NCBI GenBank assembly: GCA_940671915.1
Contig: CALNVZ010003435.1
Coordinates: forward strand, 17,084,092-17,148,091
From: Paracentrotus lividus
Lineage: Eukaryota > Echinodermata > Echinoidea > Camarodonta > Echinidae
Length of the DNA: 64,000 nt
Direction of reading: 5' to 3'
The notes beneath the pieces are model-generated. The model did no database searches and was not told where the DNA came from. It worked only from the letters and a program-made list of their open reading frames with translations. Below, in pieces: positions 1 to 11,439 of the stretch. The translations under genes were made by a program, and so were the position numbers. How positions within the stretch are numbered: position 1 is the first letter of the stretch; each line of letters begins with the position of its first letter.

Positions 1-2629
1 AGTCCTAGGGACTTGGAGATGTGACTCACCAGTTGATTTTGTGAGACGCATGAAGGCTCTTTGTCCTCTTGTGCGGTTTTCGATCATTATTTCTTATTGA
101 AAAACTGTGGTGCTCAGGATAGTAGATTGGTGCTCTCCTTCATTTTTTCTTGATGTTAAGTCCTACAGCCTTAGCTACTATTTGTATTTTCATATAGCAT
201 TTTTTCCATGGCTTTCATAGTTTCCTTCTCTTTTTAAGTAACAGACATTATCTTTCCCTTTTTTCCTTTCTCTCTCTTTCATTCTATATCTTCATTTTTT
301 TTTTTTCTTCAATTGACTGTATTTTGTCTGTAGGTGATAGAAATTTGGCTTTCTTTGGAATATCATGTATATAATAAATTTTCAACAAGAAAATGAACAT
401 GTATTACCTTCGCAAAATTATAAAATGAGCTCAGTTACAATCACTATCTGAAGTCTCTGCAGATATCCTTATCATGCCAGTTGTCTAGATCCCAATGAGA
501 ATCTAGATCTTTTCATCAATTGATGTGAAAAGAAACATGAAACTTATTGACAGGGAAAAAAAGCAATATCATTTTGTAACATGACGTATAAAATCTGAAT
601 GAATTAAGCATTTCTATGATTTATTTAAGAAGGATTTTGTAAGTTCTCAATTTCATTTGATGGCCGACAGCTCAATGGGATTTAAGTCGGGGGAGGTTTG
701 GAGGTGTGAACTACCAGTTAATATTGGTTTGACACCATGAAGGCCTTTGTCCTCTTTGGGCAGTGTTTCAGATCCTTATCCTATTGAAAAACGGGGGTAC
801 TCTGGATATGTAGATCTTGATGAATGGTAACGAGAGTGTCTTGGAGAATGTCATTGCCAGTAGAATTCTGAGTCCATTATGCCTGAAAACACAAGTACTT
901 CAGTACATCCCTTTCTCGATATACTGCCCAGACATTACCTTCCTTGGATGCTTGAGCTTTCCTTTAAGCTCTTAGCTTGGCTCTCTTCCTTAAGCATATT
1001 TAAGAGTTTGCATTGAAGCTGCACACTACACTCATTCTGTGGAAAATTGACACCATTGAAAGTTTCTCCATCTGCCAAGACCTTCCTGCAGTGTTCTTCT
1101 CTCTTACTTGGTTGGCTTTTTTAACGATTTTGTGAGTTCCTTGCTCTGTAAGTGACCCTGCCGGTTTCTGCGAAACAGCGGCCTGGTGGTGGATGTTAAC
1201 CCCCAATTATCCCAGTTGTCTGATCCAATCCGATTCTGGCTTCTTTATCAATTATGGAAAAAAAACGTGAAAATTTATTGAAGAGGGAAAACAGACAATA
1301 TCATTTTCTACATGAGTATAATCTGAGTGCATTGAAGCATTTCTATGATTTGTTTTAGAAAGGATTTATGGTAAGTTTCACAATTTCATTTGATTGCAGA
1401 CAAGCTCAATGGGATTTTAGTCCGGGGAGTTTGGAGGTGTGACCTACCAGTTATATTGTTTGACACCATGAGGTCTTTGTCCTCTTGGAGCAGTGTGTTT
1501 CAGATCCTATCCTATTGAAACGGGGGTATCTGAGATATGTAGATCTGATGAATGGGTAACAGAGTGTCTTGGAGAATGTCTTTGCATGAGAATTCTGAGT
1601 CCATTATGCCTGAAACACACAAGTACTTCGTTACATCCCTTTCTGCGATAATACTGCCAGACATCTACCTTCTTTGGATGCTTGAGCTTTCTCTTTAAGC
1701 TCTAGCTTGGCCTCTCTTCCTTAAGCATATTTAAGAGTTTGCATGAGCTGCAACTCAGCTCAATTGTGAAAAATTGAACCACCATTGAAAGTTTCTCATC
1801 TGCCAGACCTTCCTTGCAGTGTTTTCTCTCTTCACTTGTTATGTTTGGCTATTTTACGATTTTGTGAGTTCCTTGCTCTGTAAGTTGACCTGCCGAGTTT
1901 TCTCGCGAACAGCGCCTCGTGGTGGATGTTAAACCCCTACCAATTATCCGCAGTTTGTCTTAGATCAATCCGATTCTGGCTTCTTTTATCAATAGGAAAA
2001 AAAACGTGAATATTCATATGTAGAGGAAAAGACAATATCATTTTCTAACATGAGTATTTAAAATCTGAGTGCATTGAAGCATTTCTATGATTTGTTTAAG
2101 AAGGATTTTGTAAGTTCACAATTTCATTTGATGCCAGACAAGCTCAATCGGATTTAAGTCCTGGGACTCTTAGAGGTGTGACCCACCAGTTGATGTTGTG
2201 AGACGCCATGAATGCCTTTGTCCTCTTGGAGCAGTGTTTCAGATCATTATCCTATTGGGAACGGTCGTACTCAGGATACGTAGATCTGATGCCTCCTTCA
2301 TTATTTTTTGATGTAAATCCTACTGCCTTAACCCGTACATTTGTATTATCATTTATGAAACAAGATGTCTATTGATTTGTGAAATCGTTTCTCTTTTGTT
2401 ACTGATGCCTTGGTCACAAGCCGCCATACGTTTTTTTTTGGCCGTACGTTTTTTTTTTGGAGGCTACGGTCGCTACGTTTTTCTGAAAACGGGGAAAGTG
2501 GTAAGCGCACGGAGCGAGTACATGTACGTCAACGCACGGACTGCGCAATGTGTAAGTACGTGACCGGTACACACTGCATGGTAATGGGCGGTTGCGTCCA
2601 TCGTACGTTGCGCACATTGTCAGACAAGC

Positions 2630-2827
2630 TCAATAGGATTTAAGTCCTGGGACTCTTAGAGGTGTGACCCACCAGTTGATGTTGTGAGACGCCATGAATG
2701 CCTTTGTCCTCTTAGAGCAGTGTTTCGGATCATTATCCTGTTGAAAACAGTGGTACTCAGGATACGTAGACCTGATGAAAGGTAACAGTGTCTTGGAGGA
2801 TGTCATTGCAGTAGAATTGACATGCAT
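2630..2827 (-). pseudogene. Tc1 transposase C-terminal fragment, best-preserved copy
   Basis: A 65-residue open frame includes PFIRSTYPEYHCFQQDNDPK and WWVTPLRVPGL. The second Asp of the DDE triad sits in QQDNDPKH. The expected LNPIE segment follows only after a frame change, so the copy is dead. Confidence 0.7.
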
Positions 2828-3197
2828 TATGCAGCTTATATAGTTGGCGAATCGTGTCTGCAGACTACATTACAATAGCCAACAAAAATTGGCATGTATT
2901 GGACTGGAGTTCTGCGGTAACGCAGTGACCATGATCATGATCGCAAGTAGGCCTAACGGGAGAATAATAAAAATTGATTGGAGATGAAATACGTCATAAT
3001 GACCGCTGCACTCAAATCTTTAAAAATATTTCAACATGAGTTAGCTAGCATCCCTTTCTTTTTAACTGCAAAGGCTAGGCTAGGGCAACTTCTCGATCTC
3101 ATGATTGATTGATTGTCATTGATCTAACTTAGACTGAATCACGTTGGCTTTTTAGATCACTAAATTACATGAAAAAAAATGACAAGGAAAAGCTTAC

Positions 3198-3546
3198 CTC
3201 GTCTTTTTTGCCACAGATGGCAAGAGTCACCCTCCTTATGACTCGAGAGGCCGTAGCCAAACTGCATCCATGGATTGTGGCCGGATCATCTAGTACGCTA
3301 CCAGTCACATAATATCGCAATGCGATAAATACCTGCAGGCTTGCAGGCAGAGCCTGACTTCGGTTCGTGGCTGGTTCAATATCGTCTTGGATTTTATCAA
3401 TTATGAATTCAACTCCTATCCTAGTGAATCTATATTTCTTAAACAATTCTCTGTCGTCGTATAACTCGAACGGATGTGAGCGGTCCCTAAAAAACTCTCT
3501 CACGTCGCCTTGCAGCATCAGCAAGAACTTGCATTAATGCTGCCAT
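3198..3546 (-). pseudogene. HARBI1-like (PIF/Harbinger) transposase, N-terminal exon relic
   Basis: From ATG at 3546 the frame reads MAALMQVLADAARRRERVF, then one extra base in a T6 run (plus-strand A6 at 3489-3494) shifts it; the continuation is RDRSHPFELYDDRELFKKYR and on to a helical domain ending VIRRVTLAICGKKDE. This is the characteristic N-terminal domain of Harbinger nucleases. It stops at a good donor (gag|gtaagct) at 3198, but no DDE exon follows: the sequence beyond returns to Tc1 array by 2830. The element is therefore 3'-truncated as well as frameshifted. Confidence 0.75.
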
Positions 3547-3589
3547 TTTGGTTGTCAATGGTGATTTGGACTTGTCGGATAAAATTGGT

Positions 3590-3730
3590 ATTTGTCAGTA
3601 GGTAAAAGGCATCCGACAGATTTCATTCAACATGTCGGATAAAATTACTACACTTGTCGGATTTTTTATCCGACAAAGTTTCATGAAATGGAAACTTGTC
3701 GGATAAAACGTCCGACAAGTCCTTTGATGA
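3590..3730. repeat. Repeated TTGTCGGATAAAA palindromic motif
   Basis: GTCGGATAAAA or its complement recurs six or more times in both orientations (about 3574, 3634, 3655, 3667, 3696, 3708), forming nested small hairpins. It lies just upstream of the Harbinger relic and may be part of that element's terminal region. Confidence 0.45.
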
Positions 3731-5993
3731 AACGCCCCCCTGACCCATGAAATTTATTGAAAGGGAAAAAAAGGCAAAATCTTTTTTTAACATGAGTATA
3801 AAATGTAAATGCATTGAAGCATTTCTATGATTTATTTAAGAAGGATTTTGTAAGTTCACAATTTCATTTGATGCCAGACAAGCTCAATGGAATTTAAGTC
3901 CTTGGACTCTGGAGATGTGACCCCACCAGTTGATTTTGTGAGACGCCATGTGGGCCTTTGTCATCTTGGAGCAGTGTTTCGGATCATTATCCTATTGAAA
4001 ATGGTGCTACTCGCGATACCTTCCTGCAGCGTTCCTCTCTCTTATTAAACTTAGTTGGCTGTTTTAACAATTTGTGAGTTCCTTGCTCGGTAAGTGACCC
4101 TGCCGAGTTTCTGCCAACAGCGCCTGATGGTGGATGTTAATCCCTCAATTATCCCAGTTGTCTAGATCCAAATCCAATTCTGGCTTCTTTTATCAATATA
4201 TGTGAAAAGAAACGTGAAATTTATTGAGAGGGAAAAAAGGCAAATTCCTTTTCTAACACGAGTATTAAATCTTAGAGCATTTAAGCATTTCTATAATTTA
4301 TTTCATGATTAATTTAAGAATGATTTTGTATGTTCACAAGATGCCAAACAAGTTCTATTGGGTTCAAGTCCAGGGACTCTGGAGATTTTACCCACCAGTT
4401 GAGGTCATTAACAGTCATGAGCGCCTTTGTTACTACGAGCAGTGCTTGGGTTCGTTATCCTGTTAAAAACGATGGTGTTCAGGATACGTAGAACTGATGA
4501 AAGGTACATGTAACAGAGTGTCTTGGAGAATGTCTTTGCAGTTTAATTCAGAGTCCATTATGCCGGAAAACACAAGTACTTCAGGACATCCCTTTCTCGA
4601 TATGCCTGCCCAGACATGTACCTTCCCTGGATGCTTGAGCTTTCCTTTAAGCCTCCTAGCTTGGCCTTTCTTCCTTAAGCATATTTGGGAGTTGACTTGT
4701 TTGGATGGCTATTCAAACGACTTGTTAGTTCCTTGCTCGGTAAGTGACCCTGCTGAGTTCCTGCCAACAGTGCCTAATGGTGGATGCTAACACCTCAAGC
4801 TTGACAATTTTTTCTATTGAAAGAATACTAATGGAACATTAGAAATTCACTTGGGCTTTATACTTCATTTACTTTAATATGCAACAGCGGGAACTACTTC
4901 TGCAGCAGCTGATTCCTGTTTTTGCAACTTGGTGACAGCCTGTCTGAAGTCTTGGCAGATATCTTTATCATGCCAGTTGTCTAGATCCCAATCCGAGTCT
5001 AGATCCTTTTATCAATTGATGTGAAAAGAAACATGAAATTTATTGAGAGGGAAAAAAGGCAATATCATTTTCTAACATGAGTATAAAATCTGAATGCATT
5101 GAAGCATTTCTATGATTTAGTTAAGAAGGATTTTGTAAGTTCACAATTTCATTTGATGCCAGACAAGCTCAATGGGATTTAATTCCTGGGACTCTAGAGA
5201 TGTGACCCACCAGTTGTTGTTGTGAGATGCCATGAAGGCCTTTGTCCTCTTGGAGCAGTGTTTCGGATCATTATCCTATTGAAAACGGTGGTACCCAGGA
5301 TACATAGACCTTATGAAAGGTATTACAGAAGAGTGTCGTGGAGAATGTCATTGCAGTAGAACTCTGAGTCCATTATGCCGGAAAACACAAGTACTTCAGT
5401 ACATCCCTTTCTCGATATGCCTGCCCAGACATGTACCTTCCCTGGATGCTTGAGCTTTCCTTTAAGCCTCCTAGCTTGGCCTTTCTTCCTAAAGTATATT
5501 TGGGAGTTGACTTGTTTGGATGGCTATTCAAACGACCTGTTAGTTCCTTGCTCGGTAAATGACCCTGCTGAGTTCCTGCCAACAGTGCCTGATGGTGGAT
5601 GCTAACACCTCAAGCTTGACAATTTTTCTGTTGAAAGAATAGATAATGGAACATTAGAAATTCACTTGGGCATAATACTTCATTTAATTTAATTCGCAAC
5701 AGCGGGATCTACTTCTGCAATAGCTGATTCCTGTTTTTGCAACTTGGTGACAGCCTGTCTGAAGTCTTGGCAGATATCTTTATCATGCCAGTTGTCTAGA
5801 TCCCAATCCAAGTCTAGATCCTTTTATCTATTGATGTGAAAAGAAACATGAAATTTATTGAGAGGGAAAAAAGGCAATATCATTTTGTAACAAGAGTATA
5901 AAATCTGAATGCATTGAAGCATTTCTATGATTTATTTAAGAAGGATTTTGTAAGTTCACAATTTCTTTTGATGCCAGACAAGCTCAATGGGAT

Positions 5994-6200
5994 TTAAGTC
6001 CTGGGACTCTGGAGGTGTGACCCACCAGTTGATTTTGTGAGACACCATGAAGGCCTTTGTCCTCTTGGAGTAGTGTTTCGGATCATTATCCTAGTATGAA
6101 AACGGTGGTACCCAGGATACGTTGACCTTATGGAAGGTAAGAGAGTGTCTTGGAGAAAGTCTTTGCAGTAGAATTCTGAGTCCATTATGCCGGAAAACAC
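5994..6200 (-). pseudogene. Tc1 transposase fragment, another array copy
   Basis: An open frame starting MFSGIMDSEFYCKDFLQDTL reads into SIRSTYPGYHRF and then leaves the transposase frame. The catalytic-Asp segment is shifted by an indel. It belongs to the tandem array unit at 5972-6415. Confidence 0.55.
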
Positions 6201-6756
6201 AAGTACTTCAGTACATCCTTTTCTTGATATGCCTGCCCAGACATGTACCTTCCTCGGATGCTTGAGCTTTCCTTTACGCCTGGTAGCTTGGCCTTTCTTC
6301 CTGAAGCATATTTGGGAGTTGACTCGTTTGGTTGGCTATTCAAACGACTTGTTAGTTCCTTGCTCGGTAAGTGACCCTGCTGAGTTCCTACCAACAGTGC
6401 CTAATGGTGGATGCTAACACCTCAAGCTTAACAATTTTTTTCTGTTGAAAGAATAGATATGATGATGGAGCGGGGAAAAAAGGCAATATCATTTTGTAAC
6501 ATGACATATAAAATCTGAATGCATTGAAGCATTTCTTTGATTTATTTAAGAAGGATTTTGTAAGTTCACAATTTCATTTGATGCCAGACAAGCTCAATGG
6601 GATTTAAGTCCTGGAACTCTGGAGGTGTGACCTACCAGTTGATGTTTTGAGACGCCATGAAGGCCTTTGTCCTCTTGGAGCAGTGTTTTGGATCATTAAA
6701 CACCACCCAGGATTTATGTCTTACCGCTAGCTAGAAATCTCAGTGTGATAGCAAGT

Positions 6757-7186
6757 CTCAACTCTAGAGGGATAGGCAAGGCGGAGATGGGTGTCCTGCC
6801 TCCTGATACGACCTTCGATTCTGTGGAGCTCAACTCTGGAGGGATGGCAAGGCGGAGATGGGTGTCATGCCTCCTGATACGACCTTCGATTCTGTGGAGC
6901 TTCCAACTCTGGAGGGATGGCAAGGCGGAGATGGGTGTCATGCCTCCTGATACGACCTTCGATTCGGTGGAGCTCAACTCTGGAGGGATGGCAAGGCGGA
7001 GATGGTGTCATGCCTCCTGATACGACCTTCGATTCTGTGGAGCTCAACTCTGGAGGGATAGGCAAGGTGGAGATGGGTTTCCTGCCTCCTGATACGACCT
7101 TCGATTCTGTGGAGCTCAACTCTGGAGGGATGGCAAGGCGGAGATGGGTGTCCTGCCTCCTGATACGACCTTTGATTCTGTGGAGG
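6757..7186. repeat. 72-bp minisatellite, six copies
   Basis: Units beginning CTCAACTCTGGAGGGAT occur at about 6757, 6829, 6900, 6973, 7043 and 7115. The period is 72 bp (range 70-73), divisible by three, so long open frames appear on both strands (for example LPPDTTFDSVELNSGGMA on plus). These frames are a by-product of the period; no coding family is recognised. Confidence 0.9.
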
Positions 7187-7200
7187 AGTTCAGTAAACAC

Positions 7201-7462
7201 CTAAATATAATGGGAATAAAATGAGACAGTTAACATTAATAGGTATTTCTGTTTCTTCCCACATTTACCAAGATACAGAATTACAATAATGGTTACCTTG
7301 TACGATAGAAGACTAGACTCTAAAGCCTACATGTATTCTTTTGATACTGCAAAATAGTACAATTGTTAAAAAAAAAAAAATTGTATGAAATCATTACACA
7401 AAAAAAGAGAGAGAGAGAACGAAAGACAAGTAACACTATCAAGGTTACAACTGTATTCTTAC
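7201..7462. other. Non-coding stretch with A-run and GA repeat
   Basis: No gene is seen. It holds an A13 run near 7367 and a short (GA)n tract near 7407, and ends at the donor of the Harbinger exon relic. Confidence 0.5.
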
Positions 7463-7573
7463 CTCTGGATACACCTCTGGATACATCCTTTGAAAGTTGA
7501 GATAGCCTGGCCTATTCTCAGCGGCCATTTCTCTCATAAGTGTCTCGTATAAGCCGAGGTCTCTCCTTGCCAG
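7463..7573 (-). pseudogene. Harbinger-type transposase exon relic
   Basis: Thirty-seven codons read LARRDLGLYETLMREMAAEN, then RPGYLNFQRMYPE and VYPE, followed by a donor (gag|gtaagaa). The pattern (Leu-Tyr-x-x-Leu, then Arg-x-Gly-Tyr-x-x-Phe-x-Arg-Met) matches the N-terminal helical domain of a PIF/Harbinger nuclease, distinct from the relic at 3.2-3.5 kb. A TGA lies just before the Leu; upstream codons continue only in another frame. Confidence 0.45.
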
Positions 7574-7958
7574 TCATGGCCTCGTCCAAATTCTGGGCTT
7601 CCACAAACGCTGCTTCTCCCTCCGCCTCAGCCTACGTGGAATAATTATTGCTGTGGTGGCAAGTGCACACAGAAAAATGGGGTCCTCCATCATAGATTCT
7701 GTATGAAATTCAACAAATTGAAGGGGGGAAAATAGAATTCATGTTCGTTTTACCCCCATTTGGTGCCAAAATTATTTCGTCTTCTTCTTTCGTATGAGTT
7801 ATAGTAGTAAGTAGTGTTGTAAGTCAGGCTATTTCTCGAAGTTGGGTGAGCCAATTGATTTGTGCATCATTTGGGCTTGTTAGGTCAGTCATCCCATCAG
7901 GTGGTTGGAGGTCAGGGCAGCTGTAGATAATGTGATCTGCCGTAATTTTATTACTTAA

Positions 7959-8363
7959 TTAAGAGAGATGATAGGTGCACCCAGTTCTTCTTAATTTTGG
8001 AGGTGAGCATCCAATATTAATCAATTTTGCCAATAGAATATTGTGATCATCGGTGTCAAACGCCTTACGGAGATCAGTGAAAGCGGCACCAGATATTTGT
8101 TTGTTTTCTATGTTCCATGACAAATGATTGACAAACTTAATAAGTGCTGTTGTTGTAGAATGCATTGGTCAAAATCCAGACTGATTAGCGTTTAATATAG
8201 CATTCTCATCAATGAACCCAGATAGTTTGCCATGTACAGCCCTTTCTATGATTTTGCTTACAAGAGAAAGAATGGAAATTGGGCGGTAATTGCTAGGATT
8301 GGTCATATCACCAGCCTTGAATATCGGTATTACCCGAGCCTTTTTTCCAGCCCTTGGGCACAC
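7959..8363 (-). pseudogene. Non-LTR retrotransposon reverse transcriptase fragment (CR1/Jockey-like)
   Basis: A continuous frame reads KKARVIPIFKAGD, NYRPISILSLVSKIIERAVH, NANQSGF, stop, PMHSTTTALIKF, AAFTDLRKAFDT and DDHNILLAKL. These are RT domains 1-3, including the first catalytic Asp in FTDLRKAFD. The one internal stop is TGA where the family has Arg (CGA), a simple C-to-T change. The YxDD motif is absent because the sequence diverges after 7959. Confidence 0.8.
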
Positions 8364-9237
8364 ATCCTGATGTCAAAGATTAGTTTATGATAACTGTAAA
8401 AGACTCAGCTATCACATATTTTGTCAATTTTAGAAGACGACATGATATTTGGTCATCACGAGTGGCTTTCTGATTATTGTCTTTTTTAACGATTTATAAG
8501 TTCTCCATAATTTGGGAGGTGACTCGGCAAGTGTCTCCTTCACCAAGACCTCCCTGCAGTGTTTCTCTCTCTTGATCCTGGTTGGCTATTTTAATTATTT
8601 ATGAGTTCCTCTTAATTTGGGAGGTGACCCAGCTGAGTTCCTGCCAACAACGCCTGATGGTGGATGCTGACACCTCAAGATGAGGGTCGCTTGCCAGCTT
8701 CTTGCTGTGCTGATCAACTCCTGGTTGTCTTCTTGAGTAGGAGATATTATTTGTTCTTTGATTCCTTAATCTCTCTTCCAAATACCTTTGTGCCTCCTGG
8801 TAGTCCATCCTCAGCTCTGTCCTCGGCTTTCAGTAATTTGTAAGGTCCAGTAATTTGTCTGCCTTTGTTTTCATTAATTTTTCTACAAGAAATCTAACTA
8901 TACCCTATCAGTTACGTATCCTTACTCCATAGTTACACACCAACCCCTAATAAGCTTCTCTTATTATATTTCGCCCCATCCCTCATACCTACATCAATCT
9001 GCTCATTCTTTATTTTCTGTTCTAGTGTATTTATCCTCTTTTCAGCTTTTTCAGTTTCCCTTTCAAATCGTTCCTTTCTGTAATAATTTTTTTCTCCAGG
9101 GGATTAAGAGTTGAGTGGATATTTTCTCATATGTGTATGGATATATTGTGGATTTACATGTATGGGACATGTTTTGTATTATTTATAGTGATGATTGGCA
9201 TATAAGGCATTGAGACAAAGCAGCATTGTGAAAAAGA
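8364..9237 (-). mobile_element. Tc1-array-related fragments
   Basis: Two partial copies of the Tc1 unit N-terminal half lie at about 8480-8600 and 8600-8690. The frame 8599-8808 contains LASDPHLEVSASTIRRCWQE, the helix-turn-helix end of a Tc1 transposase. The remainder, 8810-9237, is AT-rich with no recognised content. Confidence 0.55.
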
Positions 9238-10799
9238 ATGCTAAAACAATTCCCCTTGAAGGGGCCAAGAGGAACAAGATGTTTTCCTTATTCACATAGA
9301 AATGCTCTAAAATGTACCGATTTGCCTGATTTCTCACAACCACGAACCTGGATCGCCTTACATACAGTTCTTATAAATCTCTCAATACCTCCTTCATTAT
9401 TTCTTGATGTAAATCCTACTGCCTTAGCCCGTACATTTGTATTATCATATAGCATTTCTTCCATGGCTTTCATAGTTTTCTTCCCCTTTTTTAAGTAACA
9501 GACATTATCTTTGCCCCTCTTTTCCTTTCTTCTCTCTTTCATTCTATTTTCATATTTTTTTCTTCAATTGACTGTATTTCGTCTTTAAGTAATCAAAATT
9601 TACTTCGTTTATGATTCAAGATGTCTAGATTGATTTGTGAAAGCGTTTCTCTTTTGTTACTAAGTGAGAATCTTTTCCTTTGTTTTGTTTCTTCCAGTCG
9701 CTTTTCATGAACAATTGCCTCTGCCAAAGCTTCCCGCTGCCCGACATGTAGTTAATCGCTTTTCTTTCTTTTGCTTTTCTTTGAGACATTCTAATTCTTC
9801 TTTTTTCTCCACTGAGGCCTCCTCATCATTTTTCTTTGTGCCAGTCATTGTATTTGTTACTACAAAAACATCCTTTGTGATCCCCGGCATTTCGTTCCTC
9901 TGTTTAGTGCCGAACCGCTGCTTCTTTAACCTACTTTCTTATACTCTTATTCAAAGCTTTATCACCCACAACATTTCCATCATCAAATAATTCTCTTGGG
10001 AATTTTGGTTCTATGATGCTGGGTACACGTTCCCAGCTGAAGTCAAGGAGTTCTTTCTCGACATGGCGACTTCCACCTGGAGTGCTGATGATAAAGAGTT
10101 GGGTGAGCCCTTGCGTAAGCTTTAACTTTCCTTGCACCACTGGTTTCATTTGGCTATCACTATACCAATTGGTGCTCTTTTACCCCTCTTAATCTCTTGA
10201 GTATATTCGTTCTATGTGTTTGATCCATGTTTCCAGCTGAATTCCTCCTCTTTATGGAGATGGATTCCTCCTGTTGATTGAGAGTTTGGTGGGCCCTTGC
10301 ATGAGTTTTAACTTTCCTTGCACCAATGGTGTCATTTGGCTATCACTATACCAACTGGTGCTCTCTTAATCTCTTGGGTATTTTTGTTGTATAATGTTGG
10401 GTCCATGTTTCCAGCTGCAGTTAAGGACTTCTTTCTCAACATGGCAACTGATTCCTCCTGGGGTGCTGTTGATTATAAGAGTTGGGTGGGCTCTTGCTTA
10501 AGCTTTAAATTTCCTTGCACCACTGGTGTCATTTGGCTATCGATCACTATACCAACTGGTGCTCTCTTACCCCTCTTAATCTCAGATAGATGCCTGTCTT
10601 GATTGTCATTTCCAAATCGCACACCTTTACCAGAGTATATTGACCATCTTGTAAGCTTGCTGTACAATGTAGGAAGTAAAACACTCGATTCTTTATCAAG
10701 TAGAAAGACTCTTTTGCCTCTCGAATGGGAATCAAAGACAGCAAAGCCACCTTGACATTTTTGAAAAATTACCTTTTTCATTTCTTCTTTGATTGCCAC
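9238..10799 (-). pseudogene. Unrecognised coding relic with duplicated ~180-bp module
   Basis: Minus-strand frames run 10799-10473 (with DSHSRGKRVFLLDKESSV, TLYSKLTRWSIYSGKG, GIVIDSQMTPVVQGNLKLKQ), 10149-9931 (MKPVVQGKLKLTQGLTQLF, ISTPGGSRHVEKELLDFSW), 9890-9705 (Lys/Glu-rich coiled coil) and 9542-9288 (KKGKKTMKAMEEMLYDN). A module around TGGCTATCACTATACCAA occurs at about 10151, 10333 and 10541, so part of the coding region was tandemly duplicated and partly decayed. The 9388-9600 portion reappears at 138-340 and 2285-2360, linking it to the repeat array. I do not recognise the protein; a transposon gene is most likely. Confidence 0.4.
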
Positions 10800-10984
10800 T
10801 GCCGTGTACTCTGAAATTCCTTGTTTTTTGTCTTTTTTATCTTGTACTTTTCTTTCTGTTCTCCTACGGTTGGAGCAAGTCTGTGAAACATTTCTTATAC
10901 TTAATCAAGGAGCTAGTATCTTGGGAAAAATGCCAGTATGCATAAATGTAAAACAAGTAATTGCTTTACCCAGGATTTTTGTTA

Positions 10985-11439
10985 TACAGTCTGTGTAAAA
11001 AAAAAAAAAATGGTACAGTTGGGGAAAAAATAATTTAGGTGTGAAATATTTTCAAATAAAATTAAAGCCAAAAGATTTTCCTTGCTAATGCGCTTTGTTC
11101 TGTATAATTTGCTTTCGTAAAACAAAAGTTATGCTAAATTTTGTGCGACGAGGAGCAAATCAAAATTGCGCACTTCTATTGTTTAGGAGCACTGAATTTA
11201 AAGCCATTATGCGAAACCTACACAAAGGCATGGGACGGCGTGCGAAAAATGGATTTTCTTGATTGTAGAAAACTAGGCATATCTCAAAAATTACAGCACC
11301 AAATGTGATGAAAAAAATTGCAGAAGAAAGTCTGATTTTCCTGCTTTATGAAAATACCAAACAGTACCAGGTTGTGATTAATCTTCATACTATAAAAAAA
11401 TGCTGTCCACTTGTACCATTTTATTTGACACAGACTGTA
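10985..11439 (+). mobile_element. MITE family 1, copy 1
   Basis: The element is 455 bp, bounded by TACAGTCTGTGT and ACACAGACTGTA with TA at each edge, consistent with a Tc1/mariner-type terminal repeat. The inner terminal repeat continues with AAAATGGTACA. Related copies lie at 16801-17272 (inverted) and 38545-38899. A short frame (MKKIAEESLIFLLYEN) is also readable in the inverted copy. Confidence 0.88.

Larger units (their letters stand above)
1..6712 (-). mobile_element. Tandem array of degenerate Tc1-like transposase relics
   Basis: Recurring minus-strand modules begin near 1, 660, 1394, 2130, 2619, 3871, 4333, 5156, 5972 and 6582. The best frames show the Tc1 DDE core: QQDNDPKH, then PPESQDLNPIELVWHQMK with the final catalytic Glu. 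The upstream half of some units (for example near 5600-5610 and 4790-4800) encodes ASTIRHCWQEL, a Tc1 helix-turn-helix. Spacings of about 735 bp for early units and about 820 bp for later ones suggest tandem amplification rather than independent insertion. Every copy carries stops and frameshifts, so none can make transposase. A Harbinger relic interrupts the array at about 2830-3760. Confidence 0.8.

Noticed and set aside
6745..7204. Overlapping long frames on both strands as genes
   Set aside because: They arise from a 72-bp tandem repeat whose period is a multiple of three.
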